DNA of 39,923 nucleotides from a bacterium (lineage in GTDB: Bacteria; Krumholzibacteriota; Krumholzibacteriia; LZORAL124-64-63), in contig JAIFKS010000140.1 in the NCBI GenBank assembly GCA_020049465.1, forward strand, positions 1 through 39,923, given 5' to 3'. The notes beneath the pieces were generated by a model. It did not search any database and had not been told where the DNA came from. It saw only the letters and a list, made by a program, of their open reading frames with translations. The translations under genes were made by a program, and so were the position numbers. This document shows, piece after piece, positions 32,598-39,923 of this stretch (positions are counted from its first letter, which is position 1; every line of letters starts with the position of its first letter).

Positions 32598-32645
32598 ACA
32601 GCTCGGTCGTTCAACAGCTCGGTCGTTCGACAGCTCAGTCGTTGA
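32598..32645. repeat. Three 16-bp tandem repeats over the stop codon of rplX
   Basis: ACAGCTCGGTCGTTCA, ACAGCTCGGTCGTTCG and ACAGCTCAGTCGTTGA in direct succession. The third holds the rplX stop (32635-32637 on the complement); the other two extend into the gap before rplE. Confidence 0.85.
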
Positions 32646-32949
32646 TCATCTCGCCGCTCTTCTTGCTGACGCGAGCGCGGCTGCCATCGGACAGGATCTC
32701 GGAGCCGATGCGGGTGGGCTTGCCCGTGTTCGGGCACACCAGCATGACGTTGGTCGCGTTGATCGGCGCTTCCTTCTCGATGATCCCGCCCTGCGGCACC
32801 ATCTTGGAAGGGCGCGTGTGGCGCTTGATCAGGTTGACCTTCTCGACGATGATCCGGCCCTTGTCCGGGAACACCTTCAGGATCCGGCCTTCCTTGCCGC
32901 GGTCTTCACCCGTGATCACGCGCACGGTGTCGTTCTTCTTCAGGCGCAT
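32635..32949 (-). CDS. rplX: 50S ribosomal protein uL24
   Basis: 104 residues; a KOW-domain protein that initiates large-subunit assembly. The KOW motif is in K-K-N-D-T-V-R-V-I-T-G-E-D-R-G-K-E-G, followed by V-N-L-I-K-R-H-T-R-P. The ATG at 32949 shares one base with the rplN stop (TGATG). The 3' end runs into a 16-bp tandem repeat. Confidence 0.97.
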   Translation of the reverse strand: MRLKKNDTVRVITGEDRGKEGRILKVFPDKGRIIVEKVNLIKRHTRPSKMVPQGGIIEKEAPINATNVMLVCPNTGKPTRIGSEILSDGSRARVSKKSGEMIND

Positions 32950-33320
32950 CACAGAACCTCCGGCGCCAGCGAGACAATCTTCATGAACTTCTTGTCGCGG
33001 AGTTCGCGCGCCACCGGCCCGAAGATACGGGTGCCCACCGGCTCCTGCGTGTCGGCGGCCAGGATGACGGCCGCGTTGTCGCCGAAGCGGATGTAGGTGC
33101 CGTCCTTGCGGCCGACTTCCTTGCGCGTGCGCACGACGACGCACTTGACGACCTGACCCTTTTTGACGTTGCCGTTGGGAATGGCCGTCTTGACCGCGGC
33201 GACGATGATGTCGCCGACCCGGGCATAGCGCCGCCTGGAGCCGCCCAGCACGCGGAAGCACTCGACGACTTTGGCGCCGGAGTTGTCCGCGACAATCAGT
33301 CTTGTGGATTCCTGAATCAT
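32949..33320 (-). CDS. rplN: 50S ribosomal protein uL14
   Basis: 123 residues, nearly invariant family: [16 protein letters not shown], the G-D-I-I-V-A-A-V-K segment and F-G-P-V-A-R-E-L-R. It forms intersubunit bridges with 16S rRNA. The stop overlaps the rplX start by one base. Confidence 0.98.
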   Translation of the reverse strand: MIQESTRLIVADNSGAKVVECFRVLGGSRRRYARVGDIIVAAVKTAIPNGNVKKGQVVKCVVVRTRKEVGRKDGTYIRFGDNAAVILAADTQEPVGTRIFGPVARELRDKKFMKIVSLAPEVL

Positions 33321-33405
33321 TGCACCATTCCTTCGCCTTGACGTGTCCTGGGGCCCTGACGGCCTTCGGATCTACCTGATCTTTGGACCGGCTTCGCCTG
33401 TGGTC

Positions 33406-33669
33406 CTACTTGGCCTTTTCCATGATCTCCGCCACCCGCCACCGCTTGGTCTTGGAGAGCGGGCGGATCGACATGACCTTCACCACGTCGCCCTCCCGGC
33501 ACTCGTTGGCCTCGTCATGGGCCACCAGACGGGACGTGCGGGTGATGATCCGCTTGTACAGGGGATGCGGGAACCGGCGGCTGACCGTCACGACCACCGT
33601 CTTGTCCATCTTGCTGGACACGACACGGCCGATACGGACGGCTCTCAGATTACGTTCGGTGTTGGCCAT
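33406..33669 (-). CDS. rpsQ: 30S ribosomal protein uS17
   Basis: 87 residues; OB-fold protein that binds 16S rRNA early in assembly. Diagnostic segments are G-R-V-V-S-S-K-M-D-K-T-V-V-V and E-G-D-V-V-K-V-M-S-I-R-P-L-S-K-T-K-R-W. An 85-bp gap separates it from rplN; I see nothing in it. Confidence 0.97.
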   Translation of the reverse strand: MANTERNLRAVRIGRVVSSKMDKTVVVTVSRRFPHPLYKRIITRTSRLVAHDEANECREGDVVKVMSIRPLSKTKRWRVAEIMEKAK

Positions 33670-33722
33670 CGTTCCTCTCCCTGGCTCCGTACGCGCTGGG
33701 CGCCGGGCCCCGGATTCCGCGC

Positions 33723-33920
33723 CTACCGGGCGCCCTTCTTCTGATTGATGACGGTCCGGAGGACCGCGATTTCCCGACGCGTCTGGCGCACCCGCAGCGG
33801 GTTGTCCAGCTGACGCATGTTGAGCTGGATGCGCAGGTTCATCAGTTCTTCCGACTTTTCACGCACCTGGTTCTCGAGTTCCTCGACAGCCAGATCACGC
33901 AGATCGTGGGCCTTCTTCAT
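33723..33920 (-). CDS. rpmC: 50S ribosomal protein uL29
   Basis: 65 residues forming a helical hairpin, located at the tunnel exit near the SRP and trigger-factor docking site. L-R-I-Q-L-N-M-R-Q-L-D-N-P-L-R-V-R-Q-T-R-R is the conserved second-helix region. It starts 3 bp after the rplP stop. Confidence 0.96.
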   Translation of the reverse strand: MKKAHDLRDLAVEELENQVREKSEELMNLRIQLNMRQLDNPLRVRQTRREIAVLRTVINQKKGAR

Positions 33921-33923
33921 GAC

Positions 33924-34337
33924 TTACTCTCCCGTGCGGCTGATGACCCGCGTCTTGAAAGGCAGCTTGGCCGCGCCGAGGGCCAGGGCTTCCTTGGCCA
34001 GGGCGTAATCCACGCCGTTGATCTCAAGCAGGACCCGGCCCGGCTTGACGACGGCCACCCAGTACTCGGGCGCGCCCTTACCCTTGCCCATGCGGGTCTC
34101 GGCCGGCTTCAGCGTGATCGGTTTGTCCGGGAAGATCCGGATCCACACCTGCCCGACACGCTTCATGCGGCGCGTGACGGCGATACGGGTCGCCTCGAGC
34201 TGGCGGCTGGTCACCCAGCCGGCGCCCAGCGCCTGCAGGCCGTAGTCGCCGAACGCGACCGTGGCGCCGCGGCTGGCCACGCCGCGGACGCGGCCCTTGA
34301 ACATCTTCCGGTACTTGGTGCGCTTCGGCATCAACAT
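33924..34337 (-). CDS. rplP: 50S ribosomal protein uL16
   Basis: 137 residues. Begins [12 protein letters not shown] and contains [15 protein letters not shown] and [12 protein letters not shown]. It helps shape the A site of the large subunit. The first ATG (34337) was kept because most family members begin M-L-M-P-K; ATG 34331 is possible. Confidence 0.97.
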   Translation of the reverse strand: MLMPKRTKYRKMFKGRVRGVASRGATVAFGDYGLQALGAGWVTSRQLEATRIAVTRRMKRVGQVWIRIFPDKPITLKPAETRMGKGKGAPEYWVAVVKPGRVLLEINGVDYALAKEALALGAAKLPFKTRVISRTGE

Positions 34338-34417
34338 GGCTCGTCGACCTCTTCTTCCGCGCGGTGACGCCGGGCGCCGCCGCTCCGTTGCTCGGTTCTC
34401 CGAGGGCGCGACCGCCC

Positions 34418-35092
34418 TTAGGCGCGCTGCTCCACGACCTGCTTGCGCAGGGACTCCTTGAACTCGGCCGGGAAGATCTCACCCTTGCAGATCCAGACCT
34501 TCACCCCGATGGCTCCGTACGGCGTCCGCGCAGTGGCCACACCGTAGTCGATGTCCGCACGCAGGGTGTGCAGGGGCACACTGCCGTCGTGGTACGTCTC
34601 GACGCGGGCGATCTCGGCGCCACCCAGACGGCCGGCGCAGCGGATCTTGATGCCCTTGGCGCCCATGCGCATCGCCGTGGCGATCGACTTCTTCATCGCG
34701 CGGCGGAAGGCGACGCGGCCTTCGAGCTGCGCAGCGATGTGGTCGGCCACCAGGGGAGCGCTGAGCTCCGGCTTCTTGACCTCTTCGACGTCCAGCTTGA
34801 CGTTCTTGCCGATCATCTTCTGAAGCTCGGCGCGGAGCTGGTCCGCCTTGGCGCCCTTCTTGCCGATCACGACGCCGGGGCGGCTGGTCGCCACGATGAT
34901 GATGACCTTTTCCCGGAAGCGCTTGATCTTGATCGACTCCACGCCGGCCGCGCCGACGCGGGCCTGCACGTACTTGCGCACCAGAAGGTCCTCGTTCAGC
35001 CAGTCGGCGAAGTGCCGCTCGTTGAACCAGGTGGCGTTCCAGTCCTTGACGATTCCCAGCCGGAACCCGATCGGATGTGTCTTCTGACCCAT
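34418..35092 (-). CDS. rpsC: 30S ribosomal protein uS3
   Basis: 224 residues; forms part of the mRNA entry pore. [13 protein letters not shown] starts it, the KH domain has the [10 protein letters not shown] loop, and the C-terminal domain has [12 protein letters not shown]. Length is close to the usual 210-230 residues. A 105-bp gap with a small hairpin precedes it. Confidence 0.98.
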   Translation of the reverse strand: MGQKTHPIGFRLGIVKDWNATWFNERHFADWLNEDLLVRKYVQARVGAAGVESIKIKRFREKVIIIVATSRPGVVIGKKGAKADQLRAELQKMIGKNVKLDVEEVKKPELSAPLVADHIAAQLEGRVAFRRAMKKSIATAMRMGAKGIKIRCAGRLGGAEIARVETYHDGSVPLHTLRADIDYGVATARTPYGAIGVKVWICKGEIFPAEFKESLRKQVVEQRA

Positions 35093-35162
35093 GGTCTTCC
35101 TTCCTCAGCGCCGGCTTCGCTTGCCGCCATCCGGGCGGTGCGGGCCGACTCGGCTTCCCACC

Positions 35163-35177
35163 GGCGGCCAGGCCGCC
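35163..35177 (-). other. Small GC hairpin between rplV and rpsC
   Basis: GGCGGC and GCCGCC arms around a short loop in the 105-bp gap. No U-tract follows, so it is probably an RNA processing or stability element rather than a terminator. Confidence 0.3.
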
Positions 35178-35197
35178 CTTTATCGCTCAGTCCGTCG

Positions 35198-35545
35198 TCA
35201 AGCGCTGGTCGCCACCGTGATGTCGATGTGCGCTGTCCGCTTGAAGATGCTGTAGGCCCTGCCCTGCGACCGCGGACGGATCCGCTTCATGGTCGGGCCC
35301 TCGTCGATCTTGATTTCCTTCACGTAAAGCCGTGCGTCCGGCAGCGGATGCGCACCATCGTCCTTGAAGCGGACGTTGGCCGCGGCCGAGAGCATCACCT
35401 TGCGCAGGATCGGCGAAGCCTTCTTCTGCGTCAGGGCCAGGATACTCAGGGCCTCGTCCAGGTTCTTGCCCCGGATCAGATCCGCAACCAGCCGCGCTTT
35501 GCGGGGCGAGAGCCGGATGTGATGGGCTGTGGCGCGTGCCTCCAT
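35198..35545 (-). CDS. rplV: 50S ribosomal protein uL22
   Basis: 115 residues. Its long beta-hairpin lines the exit tunnel. Family parts: I-R-L-S-P-R-K-A-R-L-V-A-D-L-I-R-G-K and the hairpin with the R-I-R-P-R-S-Q-G-R-A-Y segment. It starts 13 bp after the rpsS stop. Confidence 0.97.
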   Translation of the reverse strand: MEARATAHHIRLSPRKARLVADLIRGKNLDEALSILALTQKKASPILRKVMLSAAANVRFKDDGAHPLPDARLYVKEIKIDEGPTMKRIRPRSQGRAYSIFKRTAHIDITVATSA

Positions 35546-35558
35546 CGAGATACCTCCG

Positions 35559-35825
35559 CTACTTCTTCTTGCTGGTGTGCCCGCGGTACGTGCGCGTGGG
35601 GGCGAACTCGCCCAACTTGTGCCCGACCATGTTCTCCTGCACGTAGACCGGCACGAACTGCTTGCCGTTGTGCACGGCGATCGTGTGCCCGAGGAACTCG
35701 GGGGCGATCGTCGAGCGCCGCGACCAGGTCTTGACGACCCGCTTTTCGCCGCGGCCGTTCATGGCCTCGACCTTGGTCAAAAGGGCTTCCTGAATGTAGG
35801 GACCCTTCTTGATCGAACGTGCCAT
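35559..35825 (-). CDS. rpsS: 30S ribosomal protein uS19
   Basis: 88 residues; head protein that contacts uS13 and the 23S rRNA. Begins [10 protein letters not shown], with the motif W-S-R-R-S-T-I and [16 protein letters not shown]. Ends in a Lys run. Canonical length and position between rplB and rplV. Confidence 0.98.
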   Translation of the reverse strand: MARSIKKGPYIQEALLTKVEAMNGRGEKRVVKTWSRRSTIAPEFLGHTIAVHNGKQFVPVYVQENMVGHKLGEFAPTRTYRGHTSKKK

Positions 35826-35846
35826 AGCTGAGACACCTTCCTTTGA

Positions 35847-36677
35847 TTAGCCTCTGGCCTTGCGGCGCCGCACGATGAATGCGTCCGAAGGCTTCCTTGT
35901 CCGCGTCTTGTAGCCCTTCGTGGGCTTTCCCCAGGGCGTGACCGGGTGGCGACCACCGCTGGTGCGGCCTTCGCCGCCGCCGTGCGGGTGATCGACCGGA
36001 TTCATGGCCACGCCACGAACCGTCGGGCGGATACCCAGCCAGCGCGAGCGTCCGGCCTTGCCGCTGACCACGTTCTCGTGCTCGGCGTTGCCGACCTCAC
36101 CGATGGTGGCGTAGCAGCGCTTGTGAACCATGCGCACTTCACCGCTCGGCAGGCGAAGCGTGACGTACTCGCCTTCCTTCGCCATGACCTGGGCGAACGA
36201 CCCGGCGCTGCGCGCCAGCTGACCACCCTTGCCCAGGTTCAACTCGATGTTGTGGACCAGCGTGCCCAGGGGGATGCGCTCCAACGGCAGGGCGTTGCCC
36301 GTGTTGAAGGAGACATCCGGTCCGGCGACGATGACGGCGCCCACTTCGAGGCCCTTCGGCCAGATGATGTAGCGCTTCTCGCCGTCCGTATAGTGCAGCA
36401 GGCAGATGCGCGCGCTGCGATTCGGATCGTACTCGATGCTGAACACCTTGGCCGGCACCAGATGCTTGTTCCGCTTGAAGTCGATCTTGCGGTACTGCCT
36501 CTTGTGCCCGCCGCCCCGGTGCCGAACCGTGATGCGACCGAAGTTGTTGCGGCCGCCGGTGCGCGGCAGCGGCTCGAGCAGCGACTTCTCGGGAGTGCTG
36601 CGCGTGATTTCGGCGAAGTCCGCGACCGTCCTGAACCGTTGGGTCGGCGTCACGGGCTTGAGTTTCCTGATGGCCAT
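35847..36677 (-). CDS. rplB: 50S ribosomal protein uL2
   Basis: 276 residues; one of the proteins closest to the peptidyl transferase centre. The core is intact: [14 protein letters not shown], the C-terminal [19 protein letters not shown] with its essential His, and [10 protein letters not shown]. The ATG at 36677 is 15 bp after the rplW stop. Confidence 0.98.
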   Translation of the reverse strand: MAIRKLKPVTPTQRFRTVADFAEITRSTPEKSLLEPLPRTGGRNNFGRITVRHRGGGHKRQYRKIDFKRNKHLVPAKVFSIEYDPNRSARICLLHYTDGEKRYIIWPKGLEVGAVIVAGPDVSFNTGNALPLERIPLGTLVHNIELNLGKGGQLARSAGSFAQVMAKEGEYVTLRLPSGEVRMVHKRCYATIGEVGNAEHENVVSGKAGRSRWLGIRPTVRGVAMNPVDHPHGGGEGRTSGGRHPVTPWGKPTKGYKTRTRKPSDAFIVRRRKARG

Positions 36678-36692
36678 TCCTTGCGCCCCCCG

Positions 36693-36983
36693 TTAAACGA
36701 TCTCGAAGAGGTCGATGGTGTCATCCTTGGCCAGCGTCACGACTGCTTTTTTCCAGTCGGCGCGCTTGCCCTCGTGACGCCCCATACGCTTGATCTTGCC
36801 CCGGTAGTTCATGGTCCGCACTGCGGTGACCTTGACCCCGAAGAAGTGCTCGATGGCCTGCCGGATCTCCAGCTTGTTGGCTGCGACCGCGACCTGGAAC
36901 GAGTACTGGTTGTGCTGCTCGCGCATGTCGGTGCCCCGCTCGGTGATCAGGGGCCGGACGATGACTCTGCTCAGGTCCTTCAT
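36693..36983 (-). CDS. rplW: 50S ribosomal protein uL23
   Basis: 96 residues; the main docking site for trigger factor and SRP at the tunnel exit. Begins M-K-D-L-S-R-V-I-V-R-P-L-I-T-E-R and has the V-R-T-M-N-Y-R-G-K-x-K-R-M-G-R segment. The ATG overlaps the rplD stop by four bases (ATGA). A longer upstream frame reads through rplD and was rejected. Confidence 0.97.
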   Translation of the reverse strand: MKDLSRVIVRPLITERGTDMREQHNQYSFQVAVAANKLEIRQAIEHFFGVKVTAVRTMNYRGKIKRMGRHEGKRADWKKAVVTLAKDDTIDLFEIV

Positions 36984-37609
36984 TTCCCGAAGACCTCCTC
37001 GGCGCCCGCGAGGGCCTTCTGCGTGAAGACCAGGTTGTCGGCCCACAGGATGGTGTAGGCGTTCAGCTCGTTGGAGCGAAGCACCCGCACGCCCTGCAGG
37101 TTCCGGGTCGACTTCCACAACGTGTTTCCGTCGGGTTCGACCACGAACAGGGTGTGGCGGCCCTGCAGATCCATGGCCCCCAGCAGCGAAGCCATCTTCG
37201 CGGTCTTCGGGGCTTCAAGATGAATGTCCTCGACCACGGTCACGCGCTCGGCGATCGCGCGATCGCTCAAAGCGCTGGTCAGCGCCTTGCGCTTGACCTT
37301 GCGCTGCACCTTGTAGCCGTAGTCGCGCGGATGCGGGCCGAAGGCCACGCCGCCGCCGACCCGGGTCGGGCTGCCGGCGTCGCCGGCACGGGCGCGGCCC
37401 GTGCCCTTCTGCTTGTAGAGCTTCTTCTTTGAGAAGTCCACTTCGGCGCGCGTCTTGGTGTCATGCGTACCCTGGCGCTGGTTGGCCAGATAGTTACGGA
37501 TCACTTCGTACAGGGACTGCTTGTGAACGGGCTGCGCAAACAGGGAGTCCGGGAGATCCACCGTCCCCTTCTGCCTGCCGTCACCGTCGAAGAGTCTTGC
37601 CGTTGCCAT
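36980..37609 (-). CDS. rplD: 50S ribosomal protein uL4
   Basis: 209 residues. The extended loop G-T-G-R-A-R-A-G-D-A-G-S-P-T-R-V-G-G-G-V-A-F-G-P lines the exit tunnel. In Escherichia coli uL4 autoregulates the S10 operon; the leader needed to judge this lies upstream of rpsJ and shows no obvious matching fold. Stop overlaps rplW by four bases. Confidence 0.97.
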   Translation of the reverse strand: MATARLFDGDGRQKGTVDLPDSLFAQPVHKQSLYEVIRNYLANQRQGTHDTKTRAEVDFSKKKLYKQKGTGRARAGDAGSPTRVGGGVAFGPHPRDYGYKVQRKVKRKALTSALSDRAIAERVTVVEDIHLEAPKTAKMASLLGAMDLQGRHTLFVVEPDGNTLWKSTRNLQGVRVLRSNELNAYTILWADNLVFTQKALAGAEEVFGK

Positions 37610-37660
37610 TTGCTTACCTCGTCCGTTTCTCTAGTCCGGTCCGCCGGGCCCGCTCCGCCA

Positions 37661-38281
37661 CTAACGGCTGGGCCGGATGAAAACGATTCCGTTCTTGGAG
37701 CCCGGCACGCTGCCCTTGACGAGCAGCAGGTTCCGCTCCTGGTCGATCGCGACGACCGTCAGATTCTTCTTGGTCTGCTGCTTGTTGCCCATCTGGCCGG
37801 CCATGGCCTTGCCAGGAAGCACGCGACCCGGGAAGGTGTGCATACCGATCGAGCCGGGATCGCGCACGTTCTTCGAGCCGTGGGCAGCGGGGCCGCGGTG
37901 GTGGTTGTGGCGCTTGATGCCGCCCTGGAACCCCTTGCCCTTGCTGGTGCCGGTCACATCGACCTTGACCACTTCCGTCAGCACGGAAACGCCGACGGTC
38001 TGGCCCATCTTGAAGGCATGGCTCTCGTCCATCCGGAACTCGTGGACGGTCCGCAGAGGGTCGGAGCCTGCCTTGCGGAAATGCCCCTGCATCGGCAGGG
38101 GAGTGTTCTTGGGCTTCTTCGCACCGAAACCCAGCTGGACAGCGCTGTATCCGTCATGCGTCAGGTTCTTGACCTGCGTGACGACACACGGCCCGGCCTG
38201 GATGACCGTGACGGGCACACTGCGGCCGTCCTCCTGGAAGGTCCGCGTCATACCCAGCTTTTTGCCGATCAGTCCGATCAT
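37661..38281 (-). CDS. rplC: 50S ribosomal protein uL3
   Basis: 206 residues. Begins [12 protein letters not shown] and contains the loop [17 protein letters not shown], which reaches toward the peptidyl transferase centre, followed by [13 protein letters not shown]. Canonical length and place. Confidence 0.98.
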   Translation of the reverse strand: MIGLIGKKLGMTRTFQEDGRSVPVTVIQAGPCVVTQVKNLTHDGYSAVQLGFGAKKPKNTPLPMQGHFRKAGSDPLRTVHEFRMDESHAFKMGQTVGVSVLTEVVKVDVTGTSKGKGFQGGIKRHNHHRGPAAHGSKNVRDPGSIGMHTFPGRVLPGKAMAGQMGNKQQTKKNLTVVAIDQERNLLLVKGSVPGSKNGIVFIRPSR

Positions 38282-38318
38282 TGTCGTTTGCTCCCTTGCC
38301 GCCGCCTGCTGGGCGGTA

Positions 38319-38627
38319 TCAGACCTTGATCTCGACGTCCACGCTGGCCGGGAGGGACAGCTTCTTGAGGAATTCCGTCGTCTGCGGGGTCGAGTTTTCG
38401 ATCTCGATCAACCGCTTGTGGATCCGCATCTCGAACTGCTCGCGGGACTTCTTGTCCACGTGCGGCGAGCGCAGAACCGTGTAGATGGACTTCCGGGTGG
38501 GCAGCGGGATCGGCCCCCGGACCAGCGCGCCCGTCTTCAGCGCCGTCGAGACGATGATCTCGGCGGAGCGGTCCAGGACGGCCGGCTCGTAGGCCCTGAG
38601 CCTGATCTTGATCTTCTGTCGTGCCAC
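38319..38627 (-). CDS. rpsJ: 30S ribosomal protein uS10
   Basis: 102 residues, the normal length. Begins [15 protein letters not shown], with the loop [11 protein letters not shown] and [16 protein letters not shown]. It also serves as NusE in antitermination. Start is GTG at 38627 after AAGGAG with a 7-nt spacer. About 100 bp separate it from tuf. Confidence 0.97.
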   Translation of the reverse strand: MARQKIKIRLRAYEPAVLDRSAEIIVSTALKTGALVRGPIPLPTRKSIYTVLRSPHVDKKSREQFEMRIHKRLIEIENSTPQTTEFLKKLSLPASVDVEIKV

Positions 38628-38730
38628 TTCAACTCTCCTTGGCGATGGCTACTCCAGCGTCGCCGCCGGCATCATCTTCATTTTGCCGCGGCGCCTGCTC
38701 GCCGTTCGCGTACTGCTTTTCCTACCGAAG

Positions 38731-39923
<1,193 letters not shown>

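Noticed and set aside
38628..38730. S10 leader for uL4-mediated autoregulation
   Set aside because: The gap between tuf and rpsJ is only about 100 bp and I could not find the conserved hairpin set of the known S10 leader.

Overview
The window is about 40 kb of gene-dense, GC-rich chromosome from a bacterium. I see no rRNA, tRNA, prophage, insertion sequence or CRISPR array. Several traits point to the wider FCB group, perhaps one of its GC-rich candidate phyla: a serine-palmitoyltransferase-like enzyme, GldA/GldF/GldG-type transporter genes with a DUF4340 protein, and a secreted FG-GAP protein ending in a FlgD/Por-type Ig-like domain. Two secreted paralogues also share a C-terminal SW-x-x-[LV]-K-[AS]-LFR ending. 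The placement is inference; a 16S or concatenated ribosomal-protein tree would decide it.

Left part (1-22,100), accessory and housekeeping genes. The 3' end of an AMMECR1-domain gene is followed by a tight four-gene plus-strand operon (369-4630): SPT-like synthase, GNAT-fold acyltransferase, NAD(P)-dependent epimerase/reductase and PAP2-type membrane phosphatase/phosphotransferase. Together these match a bacterial ceramide (sphingolipid) pathway and are the most notable system here. Next come a secreted protein (4701-5276), an FmdB zinc ribbon with a 27-residue membrane microprotein, a short-chain dehydrogenase lacking the usual Tyr/Lys, a membrane-anchored HExxH peptidase, metG, a second secreted paralogue, an adenosine-deaminase-family enzyme coupled to an FG-GAP beta-propeller protein, and an M23 peptidase. 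A minus-strand operon follows: fabH, ABC ATPase, fused GldF-GldG protein, DUF4340 protein.

Right part (22,428-39,923) is one long minus-strand ribosomal super-operon in the classical S10-spc-alpha order: tuf, rpsJ, rplC, rplD, rplW, rplB, rpsS, rplV, rpsC, rplP, rpmC, rpsQ, rplN, rplX, rplE, rpsZ, rpsH, rplF, rplR, rpsE, rpmD, rplO, secY, adk, map, infA, rpmJ, rpsM, rpsK, rpsD, rpoA, rplQ. A perfect 15-bp hairpin at 22306-22338 probably ends it. The genes are ordinary except rpsE: its uS5 carries a roughly 75-residue Gly/Pro/Arg tail resembling the GAR tail of eukaryotic RPS2.

Short tandem repeats of 14-16 bp sit at or next to gene ends at four places (16317, 22100, 30742, 32598). Several genes, including essential ones, start at GTG or TTG with strong Shine-Dalgarno sequences. 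All functional calls come from reading motifs and family resemblance; no database search was run.
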